64,000 nucleotides of DNA, taken from NCBI GenBank assembly GCA_009760855.2, contig WPIO01000008.1:841001-905000 (forward strand), read 5' to 3'. The first letter of the stretch is position 1; the number at the start of each line of letters is the position of its first letter. The stretch is from Cristatella mucedo. Its lineage: Eukaryota; Bryozoa; Phylactolaemata; Cristatellidae. The notes below the pieces were generated by a model, which was given only the letters and a program-made list of their open reading frames with translations, ran no database searches and was not told the DNA's origin. A program made the translations under genes and the position numbers. Of this stretch, positions 37,325-49,800 are shown one piece after another.

Positions 37325-37690
37325 TAATAATAAATAATAATAATAATGCACTTGATAAAGCACCGTCAGAGAACTCAATAATCTCTTTCTAGGCTCTTTA
37401 CATTTGCTGCAAAGGGAAATGCAACTGAATCGTGAGTAATATCATGCTTGATAAACAACATGAATAACATGATTACGGGTGACATGCACAGGGTCAGCAT
37501 GCAAATGTGGTTAGTGGCAGCATGCACAGTGTCAGCATGCATAAGCACATCAAGGACGAATCGCAGGGACCCACTAAATGCTGTCCTAAATAGGTGTATT
37601 TTTAAGTTCTTTTTAAATGTGGTCAAGTCAGGGGATGTTGTGACCCCAGTCAGGAGTGAGTCCTAGGCTTTGGGAGCAAAGTGAGCCGCT
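37325..37690 (-). mobile_element. L2-like LINE 3' end, inverted
   Basis: Starts with AATAATAATAATGCACTTGA and the reverse tail, then the 3' UTR (GGGTGACATGCACAGGGTCA) and the last coding part. Very close to 55560-55870 in reverse. Confidence 0.92.
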
Positions 37691-38088
37691 ACCGCACGTG
37701 TCAGTTCAAACTTGATCCTCGATCGCCGCTTTGAAATCCGAATCTTATTGTCATATTATTTCCCCCCATGCGTTGCAATCGAGTTCCCTACAATGACGCC
37801 AGCGGCCAGCACGAATGAGGTCGGACTCCGCGCGTCACGTTTTCCACTCGCTTTTCACCGCTGCTGCTTAGACGCCGTGCCTTCTATCTGCATCGTCCTC
37901 ATCAAAGAACCCAGCTGTCAATTCACATCGAAGGACCCGGCGGCCTTAAGCTGATATCAAGGGGTCAGCACCCAAATCAAACGACCAATCCCCGAAATAA
38001 AATAAATCGACCAATCCCCGAGCGAGCCGCACGTGCGGCTCGTGCCCGTACCGTGCTGTAAACAACCACTCTGGAAGCAGGTATCTAC

Positions 38089-38243
38089 GAATGTAGGACA
38101 TTTCCCTCCCCCCCCCCGGCATTCCCCCCAGGTAGGCCATTCCACCTATGTTGATGAATGTATAACTAAGAATACAGTACATTTGATCACATATATATAT
38201 ATATATATATATATTTGCATATATATATATATATATATATATT

Positions 38244-38283
<40 letters not shown>

Positions 38284-38552
38284 CAAATGGCGTTCATGCT
38301 TTATTGAAATTAAACCAACTCAGTATTATTGGACGTGTTGGTTATTCCGTATGACATTTTCACAGGTCGGCCTTGCACTACACAGTCCATTTGAGTAGTC
38401 GAATCACAAAAACTGTACTTTGATGTTTTGCTCAATGAACTACTGATAGGCCAATCAGATCAATCACATAAACCCTAAACCCCAAATCATAAACAGGGGG
38501 AAATGTCTTACCCCAGGAGAGAAATGTCGGGGGGGGGGGAAATGTCCGTCCC
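38089..38552. mobile_element. Non-autonomous DNA transposon candidate with 9-bp target duplication
   Basis: GGTATCTAC flanks both sides (38080-38088 and 38553-38561). Inside lie inverted arms GGACATTTCC plus a C run (38096-38131) and its complement (38513-38547). The core holds (AT)n at 38189-38280. An 8-9 bp duplication suits hAT or Mutator-like elements. No transposase. Confidence 0.65.
38189..38280. repeat. (AT)n microsatellite
   Basis: Three AT blocks separated by TTTGCAT and TTTGTAT, inside the candidate transposon. Confidence 0.97.
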
Positions 38553-38561
38553 GGTATCTAC

Positions 38562-39719
38562 AGCGCTGAAACTATCACTATGCTTAATATAGCATCTATA
38601 GCTTTGTTAGTGAGTCGTCCACCGACGCGGTATTTATGGTCCTCATACCAGGGCACACACAGCCTTGTTGGTGAGTATCGTGTCCATTAGGAGAGAGGAG
38701 ATGATTTCCTAGTTTGCATACATAGCTGCAACATGCAATTTCATAGTTAAAACCGAAAATTAAAGTGCTGAACTTAAATGGGTTCTTTCAAAGCTCGGCC
38801 ATGGCACCCTGCGGCAGTCCTCCGCACGAACTGTCATCGGGATGGGAAGCGAGACCTACTTGACCTACTTGCGACCGAGCTACAACCGAGCCTCCTGGCT
38901 CCAACACCACGCACTTTACTCTCATAAACCAGGCCGGCCATGCCCAGTTTACGCACCCAAGACGGCTGCCGGCGTCGATGCATCTATAGGCCTTTTCCTC
39001 TTTCTCGCCTCTGCACTCCTCCGGCAGCTCTTATATTCCATGCATGCACTGTGTTTGCACAGTCGAGCCATTGTTCGCTCCAAACAGCCACACGGCGGCT
39101 GTTTGTGGTCGCTGGACACCCCAGCAGATGCCGCCATTGCTCGCAGACATCCGGGTCATGTTTCCTCGTGCAGCTTTCTCTCTCTCTCTCTCTCTCTGCA
39201 CCGATGGACGCAGCCAGCCCTGCTGTGAAGCCATTCACCGGCCAATGGTCGAGAGAATTACGGTAGTTCATTAACGCAGCCGACAAGCAGAGCGTGGATC
39301 GTGTCCAAATACGGACAAAGAACAAGCAACCGACGTTTCCAATGTATAGTAGTCCTAAATGATTACTATTGGCTGAGCAAGCCATCGTGCATACTAATCT
39401 TAATACTACTGGCTCCTCTTCCTGCTCGCGCTCAGATCAGCCACGATCAGCCGTAGCAGGTGTTTGTGGCCTTGGCAGGGGTCTATTGGCCCCTAGGCGC
39501 GGCCAATCAGCTGTCGTCTGCAGCTCCGAAAATAGCCGGTCTCCTCTTGAGTCAGTCAGTAATGCACTGTAGGTCAAGGTTAAATCTTCCGGCACAGTGG
39601 CTGTCGAGCAGATTCAGCCAACATGCACTACAACCCGCTTTGCTGTCTCCAAAGTGACGGCCGGAGCTTCTGCATGGACCAGCTAAGTTGCCATATTGAA
39701 AAGCTACGAAATTGAATGT
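38562..39719. other. Spacer upstream of DPYD, nothing recognised
   Basis: A short (CT)n run at 39177-39200. No gene seen. Confidence 0.4.
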
Positions 39720-39895
39720 CGCAAAAAATTCAGGAAATGACGCAATGCCCGTCGGTAGGGAGTTCCTGGCATAATTAACTAATTGAGATAGGAGGAAATA
39801 AAAGAGCGGATGGACCTAAGCGCTAGCCAGTGCGACAGAATCTTGGAGTCGATGCGCTCCTTGAAAGGCAGCCAGTGCTGACTGGCGTGAGCAGC
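39720..39895 (-). mobile_element. Degenerate LINE C-terminal fragment, inverted
   Basis: The reverse complement reads HWLPFKERIDSKILSH, the [18 protein letters not shown] motif, with GGTAGGGAGTTCC corresponding to the following NSLP region. Confidence 0.7.
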
Positions 39896-40257
39896 GGGAA
39901 AAATACGGGCAGGTACGGGCGCTTCGACAAGGTTGCCAAGGTTGCCAAGATTTGCACCCTCTGTAAGCGCGTTGTTATTGCGCGAAAAAAGCGAAAAGAC
40001 ATTCGCTGTGCATTCGCGAGAGAAGTGGTACCTGCGAGAGTTGGTTACTGACTTGGCCGGTGAAACTGTAACGGCAAAAGGCGGGGGGGGGCGGGGCGGG
40101 GCGGAGCACGGAATGCCGACGGAAGGCGGGCAAATGCCGACGTCTGGAGGGCGGACGCATCCAGCTAGCTGCGCTTAATGTCCCTAACGCACAATTTCTC
40201 ACGGGCTCCGGGACTCTGCAGGCGGACGATCTTTAAACTGATCTCAAACGCTGTCGA

Positions 40258-40440
40258 TGAGGAGAGAGAGGAGAGTGAGAGAGGGGAGAGAGAGGAGAGA
40301 GAGAGAGGGGAGAGAAAGGTGAGAACGAGCGGAGAGAGAGAGCAGCGGAGGGAGGGGAGAGAGGGGGAGAGAGGGGATAGAGCGTGGGCTCCTGAGGTTG
40401 AGCAGGAAGAGAGGCCGAGAGAGGGGGGACTGAGAGGGAA
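40258..40440. repeat. GAGA-rich purine tract upstream of DPYD
   Basis: Irregular GAGAGAGGGG repeats ending about 310 bp before the DPYD ATG. It could affect promoter accessibility, but that is inference; the sequence shows only the tract, followed by CpG-rich DNA. Confidence 0.7.
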
Positions 40441-40754
40441 CGGAGCGAGCCAGCGTGGGCTAGCGTTTCTGCGGCTGGCCATCAGCCGGTGAGGTAATCA
40501 GGGTAATCAGGGATCGTCGGTGGGCGTGTGGGGCCGGGACATTCCAGCTAGCCCAAGGCAGCAAGTCTGCCGCGGAGACCTGCAACCCGCCTGTCAATTG
40601 CAGCTGAATGCCCGGCCGATGACCAGACCGTCCCCGCCCCCTCCGGCAATCTGGGTGGGCGGGCCCAGCCCGAGTCCCTCCCCTGTCGAGACGCTCCGTA
40701 TGCCTAATTGAAAAGAGGTCGCCGCCGCAGACGTAGGACTCGAATCCGACGGCG

Positions 40755-40811
40755 ATGGCCGCCGCCGCTCGTACCAACGGACACCTGAGCAAGGACGTTC
40801 CAGATATCGAG
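40755..40811 (+). CDS. DPYD: DPYD exon 1, start codon
   Basis: Encodes [19 protein letters not shown]. The [10 protein letters not shown] end resembles the known N-terminus, which supports this start. The ATG has G at -3 and G at +4, a good initiation context. The donor GTACCG follows directly, and the phase-0 break after DIE matches the human exon 1/2 junction as I remember it. Confidence 0.9.
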
Positions 40812-43800
40812 GTACCGCCGCACGCATCTGCTCGCCGGCGATTGCAGGAGGCCTGTGTGGGCCCGCGAGCTCGCGCGCCCTCCCAGCGCTCGCGAGTGCC
40901 CTGCGATTGCAGGAGGCCCGCGAGCTCGCGAGCGCCCTGGGGGAGACGACTGACGTGTGCGTTCGCCGTCTTTCGGCAGAGCTTGTTGGCGTTGAATCCA
41001 AAGGTGCAGCACTACGCTAGCGTCAAATCCACCGCCGCCACCAAGACGGCCCGGAAGCACTGGAAGCGAAACGCCGACCGGACATGCTCGGTACGCGCGT
41101 CGCCTCCCGCTCGTCGCCAAGCTCGCGTTGCGTCTCGATGCCGCGCTGAGATCGTGCGTGGCTCCGGGTACTCGCCAGCTCAAGATCGCTCCCGCGAGAC
41201 TCGGCTGGCGGCGGCACCCCCTACTGTACAGATATAGTCGCTGATGCTGCCACGGCTTGGCAGCGAGCCCAGAGGCACAACCCCACCTTCCACCACCCGC
41301 CTCACCCCTGCGATGTTTATTTACAACGCCGCTCGGCTGAATGGCGGCGCTGCTGGCGGCCGGCGTTTGGGCCGCCTTCGGTAGGGCGGTAGTTGTTGTG
41401 GGGGCGTGAGGATCGGTGCACCGTACGTGCGACCACTCTGCCCCGCCCACGCCTGGGCCGGCCGGACGCCGAAGGAAGGATTCCGCCGCTAGACTTGCAG
41501 GTCATCGCGCGCTCCTCCGTCGCCTCCGTCGCCGCTCGTCGCCGCACCCGCCAGGCAGGCAGCGGTAGCCAACGGCTGCTCTTCCCCACAATAGGTCGCC
41601 GCCATTCTCGCCAGGACGCCGATGGGCGTGGCTGGTAGCGCGGCATCCAGGGTCGCAGCCTTGCATAAGCGCCCGCAAACAACACGCCCACCCGTTCGTG
41701 GAAGCGGTTCCGACCATGAATACGTGCGAAGTTCCTGGCTGTACCTGCAGTAGCGAAGTACCTGGCAGGGCTGCTGAGGGGAGTCTACCACTGCAAAGTC
41801 GCTGCAGCAGAAGACGGGAAGAGAGCGTTGGCGTCGTCGGCAGATGGCCCGACGCGCCCCTTCGCGGTCGGACACCCCCTCACGTGGCTTCAAGTAGGCA
41901 ATCATTTATTGCCCTCTGCTAGCGTTGGGGGGATAGGACTCTAGCCCTGCCTACTGCAGCCGCTTTCGCGAATCAGGTGACATTTCCTTGACCTTGATGG
42001 CATCGCGTGCGAAAGTACAGTTTCGCGAGGCGTGCTAAAACAATTCTGTTGCCGCTTGTTCGTGCTCTGTACTGTCCCCACCAAAAAAGAGCGTGAAATC
42101 ATACAGACGTATGTCATATGTTGAGGAGTACAGTGTACCGCCGCAATCGGGCACATGCGTTCGCCATCGTATCGAGGCACCTGTGTCCTGATGCAATGAG
42201 GCACCGGCTGTGCTGCAGCAGTATGCCGGCTCTCATTCGTTTCCAGCGTTGAGAAACGATTTGAATTGCCGCCATCGTCATTCTCGATTATAGAGCGCAA
42301 AATAGCTGTCGCGAGCGTTTTTCAAGGTTTAATGGTGGCTGCCGAATATCGCTCTTTACGGCTTCGAGGGGGAATTCGCTCTGCCTTGACTCTCGTTGGA
42401 AGCTACGAGTAAACCTCGTTTGCCGCCTCACATCACTCTCGCCGGGGTGAGGCATGACGTGCATGTAGGGCTGCTATGACCGCGAAACCCTTCCCAGCTC
42501 GAGCAGCTGCACAACGCATGCTCAATGCGCAAAATCCTGAAGCTCGCAGTACAACACGACATTCTGCACGCAGCTCTGACAGCAACACCGTATTAGAAAA
42601 AGCACAACGATAGCTGTACATTAGGACCAATACGACAGGTCACTTCCAGCCGACTCACTAGCAGGCTCACAGCAGCTTTCTCTCAGCACTAGGACTCACC
42701 ACCGACCGACAGACCTTTGCTGCAAAAGAGCGACTTCGGCCTGGACCGTGCCTTTTATATAATGGCCAGTTCATAAATCATGACACAATCTCGTTCTTAC
42801 ATGACAATACATCTCGCTGTTTTTAAGCCTCGGCTTATTTCAGCGATTTCAGGAGCGGTTTAGTTCTAATTCAGCGGGCAAAGCTCGCAGTTCGCAATCG
42901 AGGTTTAGCTGTCGCTGGGGGATTACAGTTTTAGTGCACTGAACGCGAGCGCGGCGTCGAGCTTTCGCGCGACCCTGACCTTCCCTTGAACCTACGCGGC
43001 TCTGACGCAGCGCACTCGGAGTTTTCGTCGCACCGGCCAGCCTGTCGTGAGGGCAGCGCTTTGCGATCCACTCGAGACGTTGCGAGACAGGAGAAGCGCG
43101 CGACCGGCGCCACCTGGCGACCATCGCTTTCTCGTTCCCTTTAGTCGTGCACGTCGCTGGAGAACAACTTTGACGACATAAAGCATACCACCCTCAGCGA
43201 AAGAGGTGCCCTCCGAGAGGCCATCAGGTTTGGTCACGGCGGCGGCGGCGCAGCGCCTGAACAGCTTCCGCCGCCTCGCGAATGAGCCGCTGCGAAGGCA
43301 CGCCGATGGGTTATCCGCCGCACCCCACCCCCCGTTCCCACCCACCCCCCGATCGGCTAGCCCGGCCCCGCGATGCTGCGTCGCTTGGCGGCGACGCCTA
43401 CGCTCGCCGGCCAGCTAGCAGGCCGGACAAAGGTGACGCCGCAGCCGCCACGGCTCGCTTCGCCCCCTGAAGTTAGCTAGCGCTCTCCGCACTCGATGGA
43501 CTCTGCTGCCGGCGGCCATTGCAATGGCCGCCCGCCTGCCAACGCCTGGTGCTCCGCGTCGCCGGGTTCCGAGCTTCGCTCGATAGGTCGCCGTAGCGCC
43601 GAAGGCGATGGTCGCTGCCGCTGCCGCTGCCGCCGCCGCGGGGTAACGCCCGGCCATGACCTTGCAGATGCCTGAAGTGCGCCGACGCGCCATGTCAGAA
43701 AAGCTGCCCGACGCAGCTGGACGTCAAGTCGTTCATCACCAGCATTTCCAACCGGGTGAGACCACAGCGCTGCAGCACAGCGTCGCCCGCCGCCGGCCTC

Positions 43801-46800
43801 TGCGTGCGTCGCGGCGGCGGCCGACTCTGCCGTGTAGGAGGCGGGGTGGGGCGGAGGCAGGAGCTGTCGCTCGCTCGCTGTGGCTCGGTGCAGCTCGGCC
43901 TTATTGCGGCGGCGGAGCGCTGCGAAGTCGCTGCGCACGTTGCACGTTGGCTGTCCGCGCTCGTTGCCACGCGCCGGCTTTGCTGGCTATCCCTTGAGCC
44001 TCTGCCGTCGCATAGCGTGCAAACGGTCTTGCGTGTTTTGAATGGCGCTAATAACGGGCATCTGCGGGCTCGCCCGCCCGCCCGCCGCAAGCAGCTGACG
44101 TCCGGCGCGCCCGCAGAACAGCAATCGCTGACAGCCTCAGCGATGGGCTCTGCGCCGCCCGCCGCCGCGCTGGCTGCACTCTTCGGTGTTGCCGTCGCCG
44201 CGCGCGTTCACTCGCTTGACCGATCTATCCGCCTGAGCGATCCACGAGTGGCTGCGCGCGAGCGATGGCGCCTGACGTGCGATCGGCATCGGACCGCCGA
44301 ACGAGGCTTTAGGCTCTTAGTGTGGCAGGGGCGGGGCGAGTGCGTGCGAGCGTTCGGTCGCCTCGCTCTCGGCCTCTCGTAGGCGGCGTGGAGCGTAGAG
44401 GAGAGTGTCGTGGTTTGTGGGAGGGAATGACGAAGCAATGCAAGGAGGAAATCGATCGAAGTGCTATAGGAGAGAGACGGGCGTAGTTGAGAAGTCGGCA
44501 AGCACGCGGACTTGGCCCCTGCTGATTGTCAGGAAGTCGTCAGGGCGCATCTGTTTAGCCCTGTCCGCCCATCGCACGCCCAACGTCGGTCGTCGGATGG
44601 CCGCGTCGAGGTCAGCTGCGGGCCCGAAATTGTTCGGTGGCGTCGCGTTCGGAGTGTCGCGCGCAAGTGCTCGCGGCATCGAGGAGCGACCCCACCACCC
44701 CCCCCCCAGACGCGCCAGAGCAACACGCTGAGCTGAGCGAATGTCCGGTGCAGCGCGTACGCTCCTGGTTCTCGTCGGTCTCGTCGCTCGCTGCGATGCA
44801 CAACGCGCCGAGTAGTAGGAGAAGGGGCGCGGTTTGTAGGGGGCGCGGTTGATGAATTGCAGCAGTTTCGCAGAAATCGCAGCGCTTTCTGTCGAGACCG
44901 CTCGGCTGCGCGGCCGTCCCGACGGTAGTTCCGCTTCCGCCCTCGGTCGCTCCCGCGGTAGGGCTGGCGCGGCCCATCCGGTCGGCGTGCCGTCGTCTCA
45001 GCGAGCTCCAGCGCCGCTCGCGCGCGAAAGGTCAGCGGGGCATCGCGACGGCGAGTGGCGCGCGTTTTGCAGAACTACTACGGGTCGGCGAAGGCGATTT
45101 TCTCCGACAACCCGCTCGGCCTGACGTGCGGCATGGTGTGTCCGACCAGCGACCTGTGCGTCGGCGGCTGCAATCTGTACGCGTCCGAGGAGGGACCGAT
45201 CAACATCGGCGGCCTGCAGCAGTTCTCGACCGACGTGAGTGCAGCGTCGCGTCGACGCCGCTGGGCCGCGAAAGCCGCGACGTCGACGAAGCCGGCGGCG
45301 CCGGTGGCTGCCACTTGAGCGTCTCTGGCGAGCAGTGGTCGTCCGTCCCGTCCACGATGGGCGGGCGGTCGAGCCGCCCGTGGTGTCGGCGCGGCGCCAA
45401 AAAAATATAGAGGAAAAGCTTCGTTCGCCAGATCTTCCGGAAGATGGGCTTGCGACAGATTCGCGACCCGCAGCTGGACGTGGACAAGCTGCCCGAGTCG
45501 TATCGCGCCAGGATCGCTCTGATTGGCTGCGGACCGGCCAGCGTCAGTTGCGCCACCTACCTCGCGCGCATGGGCTACACGGACCTCACCGTATTTGAGA
45601 AGAACGAGTTTCTTGGCGGTCTGAGGTAGGCGCCAGAACACGTGCACATTTCTCCCACGCCACCGTCTCCCTCCCGTCTCGGCGCGCCGCCACCGCCGCT
45701 GCGTCTCAGGCTAGCGACGCGGCGGCGGCGAGAAAGACACTCGCAGAGTGTCGCGGGTTGAGCGGCTTCGAGCTTCGCAGCGGGCAATTCTTCTGGAATA
45801 CCGTCTGCTGCGAACGGAAGGAGTGGAGACCGCCGTCAAGGCTCATCGGCCGCTTGAAGGAAATGCGTCAACGGAAAACCTCGCGCGAAGCGACGCGGTG
45901 GGTGGGTGGGGAGCGTAGAGGAAGGGTGCTGCTGGTCGCGAGGCTGCCGACTCAACTGATCTTGATGACTTTTCTTCTTGCGTCCGATTTCCTATCATTC
46001 ACGAGACGACACGTTCCCAGCATGTACGGTGGGTGACGATGCGTTTCCAGCGCTCGCTAGCTGCTCGTCGGCTTTGACATCACGCTCGCCTGCAGCTTAT
46101 CATTTGAGACGGGGGAGGGGAGTTTTCGGCTGCAGGCGTCGACCCTCATCGAACCGACTGCCAAGTGTCCACAAGTCGCGCAATGGGATGCGCCACATGC
46201 CTAAATAAGCACCAGCGTGTCCCCCTTCAGTGGGATTGGCCTTCACCTTCCGTCAGGTCAAGGCTCGATTAGCCAGCGTACGCCTACGTCGATTGCCCGC
46301 TCCGCGAGCCTCGCGCGGCGGCGGCGGAGCACTTTGAACGGACCCCCAAGTGTCCGAGTGGCCACGCGATGCTCCGCGTGCCAATGGCGTACGAATACGT
46401 CGACTCTTCCCTTACTCTGCGCTTGCTCTGCTTCGCGCTTGGTCTGCACGCATTTTTTTCCAGATCGCGATTTGCGAAGCGTTCGCTGCCGCCGGGCGTT
46501 ACCTGCAGCGGCTTTGTGATTTATTTTTTTCTCAACGTTGGTTCTTTTGCGACTTTTGCCCGCCTTAACAGCACGTCCGAAATACCGCAGTACCGCTTGC
46601 CGTTCGAAGTCGTACACTTCGAAGTAGAACTCATGAAAGATCTCGGCGTCAAGGCAAGCTGCGCACGCGCCGCCGCACGCCGTCCGAGAGGCTTTCGCCT
46701 CGCGGCGATCGCTGCCCGCTTTTCGCGCGTCCCTTCTCCCCCCTCCCTTCCGTCCTCTCTTTCCTACCCCTCCTCCGAACAAGAGCGCTTCGCGTAGGCG

Positions 46801-49800
46801 TCGCGCTTTCAGCTCGACGCGTTCGCTTTCCGCCACCTCAGGTTGTCTGCGGAAGAGGCCTCGGCAAAGACGGCTTGACCCTGGAGTCGCTCCGACAGGA
46901 TGGCTACGAGGCAATCTTTGTGGGAATCGGTAGAGCCGCCCGCCCCGCCCCGCGGCTAATCGTCGGCTGCCCAAAAAGTTCGCTCGCTTCGCCATTTGCC
47001 GAGCGGCGGCCGCTGACGCTCGATTCGGTATCGCAGGCTTGCCCAACCCAAACGTGCTGGACATATTCGGTGGCCTGACGCAGGAGATGGGCTTCTGGAC
47101 GTCCAAGACCTTCTTGCCCATCGTAGCGGCTGCCAGCAAGCCAGGTGAGTCAGCACCCGCCCGCCGCCGCCGCCGCGACGGTACGCCCGTGCGTCGTCGT
47201 CTTTGCCTGCTGACCCTGTGCATGTCACCCCTAACTGTAGCGGCGCGCGATGGCGGCGCGATGAAGAGCGAAGCCCCTACAAAGGTTGTCGACGACGGCT
47301 GTATTATACGATCTAGCAGCCGTCGTGCGTGCTGCTCCGGAGCACGAGGCGTTACGTGAGAGAGGAGAGTGGATAGCGTGCGTGCAGGCCGACGCACAAG
47401 CAGAATGTGAATTTCGCGGCAAGGAACGAGTCACGTGCCGGCAAGGAGCGTTCCCGTTGGGCGGACTGAACGTTTGCTGGGGGGCGGAACCACGTGACGG
47501 CGATCACACGCCCACATAACCATATTATTCATTTTGTTTGTTTTTCAAGCATGATTTTACTTACCATTCAATTGCATTTCACTTTGCAGCAAATTTAAAG
47601 CGCCTAGAAAGCGATTAAGTTCTCTGAGGGCGCTTTATCAATTGCATTATTATTATTATTATTACGCGCGACGCTTCCCCTCGCTCGCACTATCCCCCTG
47701 CCGCCCGTGTGCCCGGATGTAGGGATGTGCAGATGCAAGAGCCGCCTGCCCAACCTGCACGGCAGGGTCGTCGTGCTCGGCGCCGGCGACACGGCCTTCG
47801 ACTGCGCAACGTCGGCACTGCGCTGCGGCGCGAAGAAAGTGTACGTCGCATTCAGGAAAGGCTTCACGAACGTGCGCGCCGTTCCCGAGGAGGTGAGCTC
47901 TCGCCGCCAGCGCCGCGCCGCCGCCGCTCTCCAGTTCGCCATGCCCCGTCCTGTTCGTTCGACGGGTGCTCCCGACGACGCCGTCTGCTTCTCGTCAATT
48001 GCAAGCGATAGGCCCACAGTCCTGTGCCTTCGTTTGACGGAGTTGTCGCCGTCTGCCGTGTTGCGACCGCTCTTTTATGGATTGGTCCGTTGGCTGGTCA
48101 GACTCAAGCTTGAAAGCGAGTCGCCATTTAGTCAGCGTAACGTACTGTAATTTATCTGCATCTGTAATGTATCTCCGTCAAGGAATTATGCTTAATGCGA
48201 CGTACCTCCGTCCGTCACACTATGTGCACAGCTACGAGGACTAAGCGGGCGTTACGAAGAAGAAATATGGAGCACTCAAAGTAAGCCTAGGCGGTATTTA
48301 TAGTGTTCATGCACTAGCCAACAGACTTCGTTTCACGAAACAAACAGAAAGTGAGAAGCATTGCTGAGTCAGGAGGGAGGAACTGATGTAGCGAGGAACT
48401 GACGTAGCGCGGGAGTAGCAATGTCTCGCTGGTTTTGCCCGGTGATTTTTCAAGGTGCTCGCCTCGAACCAAGGTAAAAGTGAATGTATTTTTTGATGAC
48501 CGTGGGCTCGAGGGCTCGAGCCCTATGGCGCATGGGAAGCGCCTGAATAGAGATTAAGTTCTCATAGGGCGCTCTATGAAGGAATTATTTTTTTAGCAGC
48601 CAAGTACGGCTAGATAAAAAAAAATCCTAGCTGATTAAACAGCCTCTTTTGTATAGCGACAGAAGAGCCTTTGCGGCTATCACCACCGCTTGCAGTGGCG
48701 ATAAAGAATCGCCCACCGCAGGAATCGAACCCACGACCTCGGGACCGAGGTCGTAAAAGCAACCACCTTACCTAGTGTGCCATCAAGGATGTGGCACAGT
48801 CGGCAGCATAGTAGATGTCATTGCGTAAGGATTTCGGAAGCGAGCTTCTACGCCAGCCAAAATCGAGAAAGGTTTATGGGCGCTAGCTGCTTACAGAGAC
48901 GCATTACGGGAGTTATCTCCTCATCCGCAGCTAGAAAATTCGCCGCCAAAAATGAAATTGAAAAATTCACAACAGCGTATGTCACCAACGTTCGTCGCTG
49001 GTAATTCGGCACCCGCTGCGCTGGCTCTTGTGTTCTTCGCAGATATCCTGAAATTTCCGTGATTTTCGTGATGACTCATTGAGTTGTGAGTTCACCAGAG
49101 CGAACCTGAGCCGGCGCTCAAGCGTAGTCACTGCTTCGCTGTGTGAAACGGAGCAAATCGGTCCGAACTGAGGAGAGCGAAACTTACTGCAATGAATGGA
49201 GAATACCGTACGTGACAAGTGGACATGCCTCCTCGGAGAGGCGAGACTTCGCTCGCGCGAGACGTACGGGCTCCGAGCCTTGCTTGGCTCGGCGGTTCTG
49301 GCGGCCAGGCTTACATCGGCAATCGGCAATTTTTTGGAGGATACAGGTAGACACCGCCGGGCCGGGGCCGGGGCCGGGTTTCTCTGCTTTTATTCGTTGG
49401 AATGCTGGGCGACACGAAAAGAACTCTGCTGCATGCGATGCTATGCAACGACTCGTAATTGGTGCACGCCGAAAACCTACAAGCAGCTTACGCTTCCAGC
49501 ATGCCAAGCGATAACCAATCGATCACTGTAGCTGAGATTAAATGCAACCTGGCAGCCGAAGCGCAGTGTAATCCGAGTCCGAGCTCAAATGCTCGCTGTA
49601 TCGCTGACCGTAACGTGGCGCGAGTCAGTAGCGTTTTTGCTCGAGAGATTATCTCAGGAAGAACGACCGTCATCATCTAAAGCTGGCTACACATTCGGGT
49701 ACTGGACATTCTGCATGCTTCTGCACCTTCTCGAAGAGTTCGACGACAACTGAACACATTCCGCCATAGTTCGCGTCGAAACCGCGGCTATGGCGGAAAT

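Larger units (their letters stand above)
48150..48900 (-). mobile_element. LINE-beta 3' region, inverted, split by two SINEs
   Basis: The plus strand shows GTAATGTATCTCCGTCAAGG, then AGAAAGTGAGAAGCATTGCT, and after the SINEs ATGTGGCACAGTCGGCAGCA and GATGTCATTGCGTAAGGATT. The order is as at 10920-11220. Lies in DPYD intron 10. Confidence 0.78.

Noticed and set aside
40704-41450. 248-codon minus-strand open frame over DPYD exons 1-2
   Set aside because: Shadow of the CpG-rich DPYD 5' end; no recognisable domain.
46258-47397. 379-codon minus-strand open frame
   Set aside because: Antisense to DPYD exons 7-9 and an LTR-like insertion; GC-rich shadow without domains.
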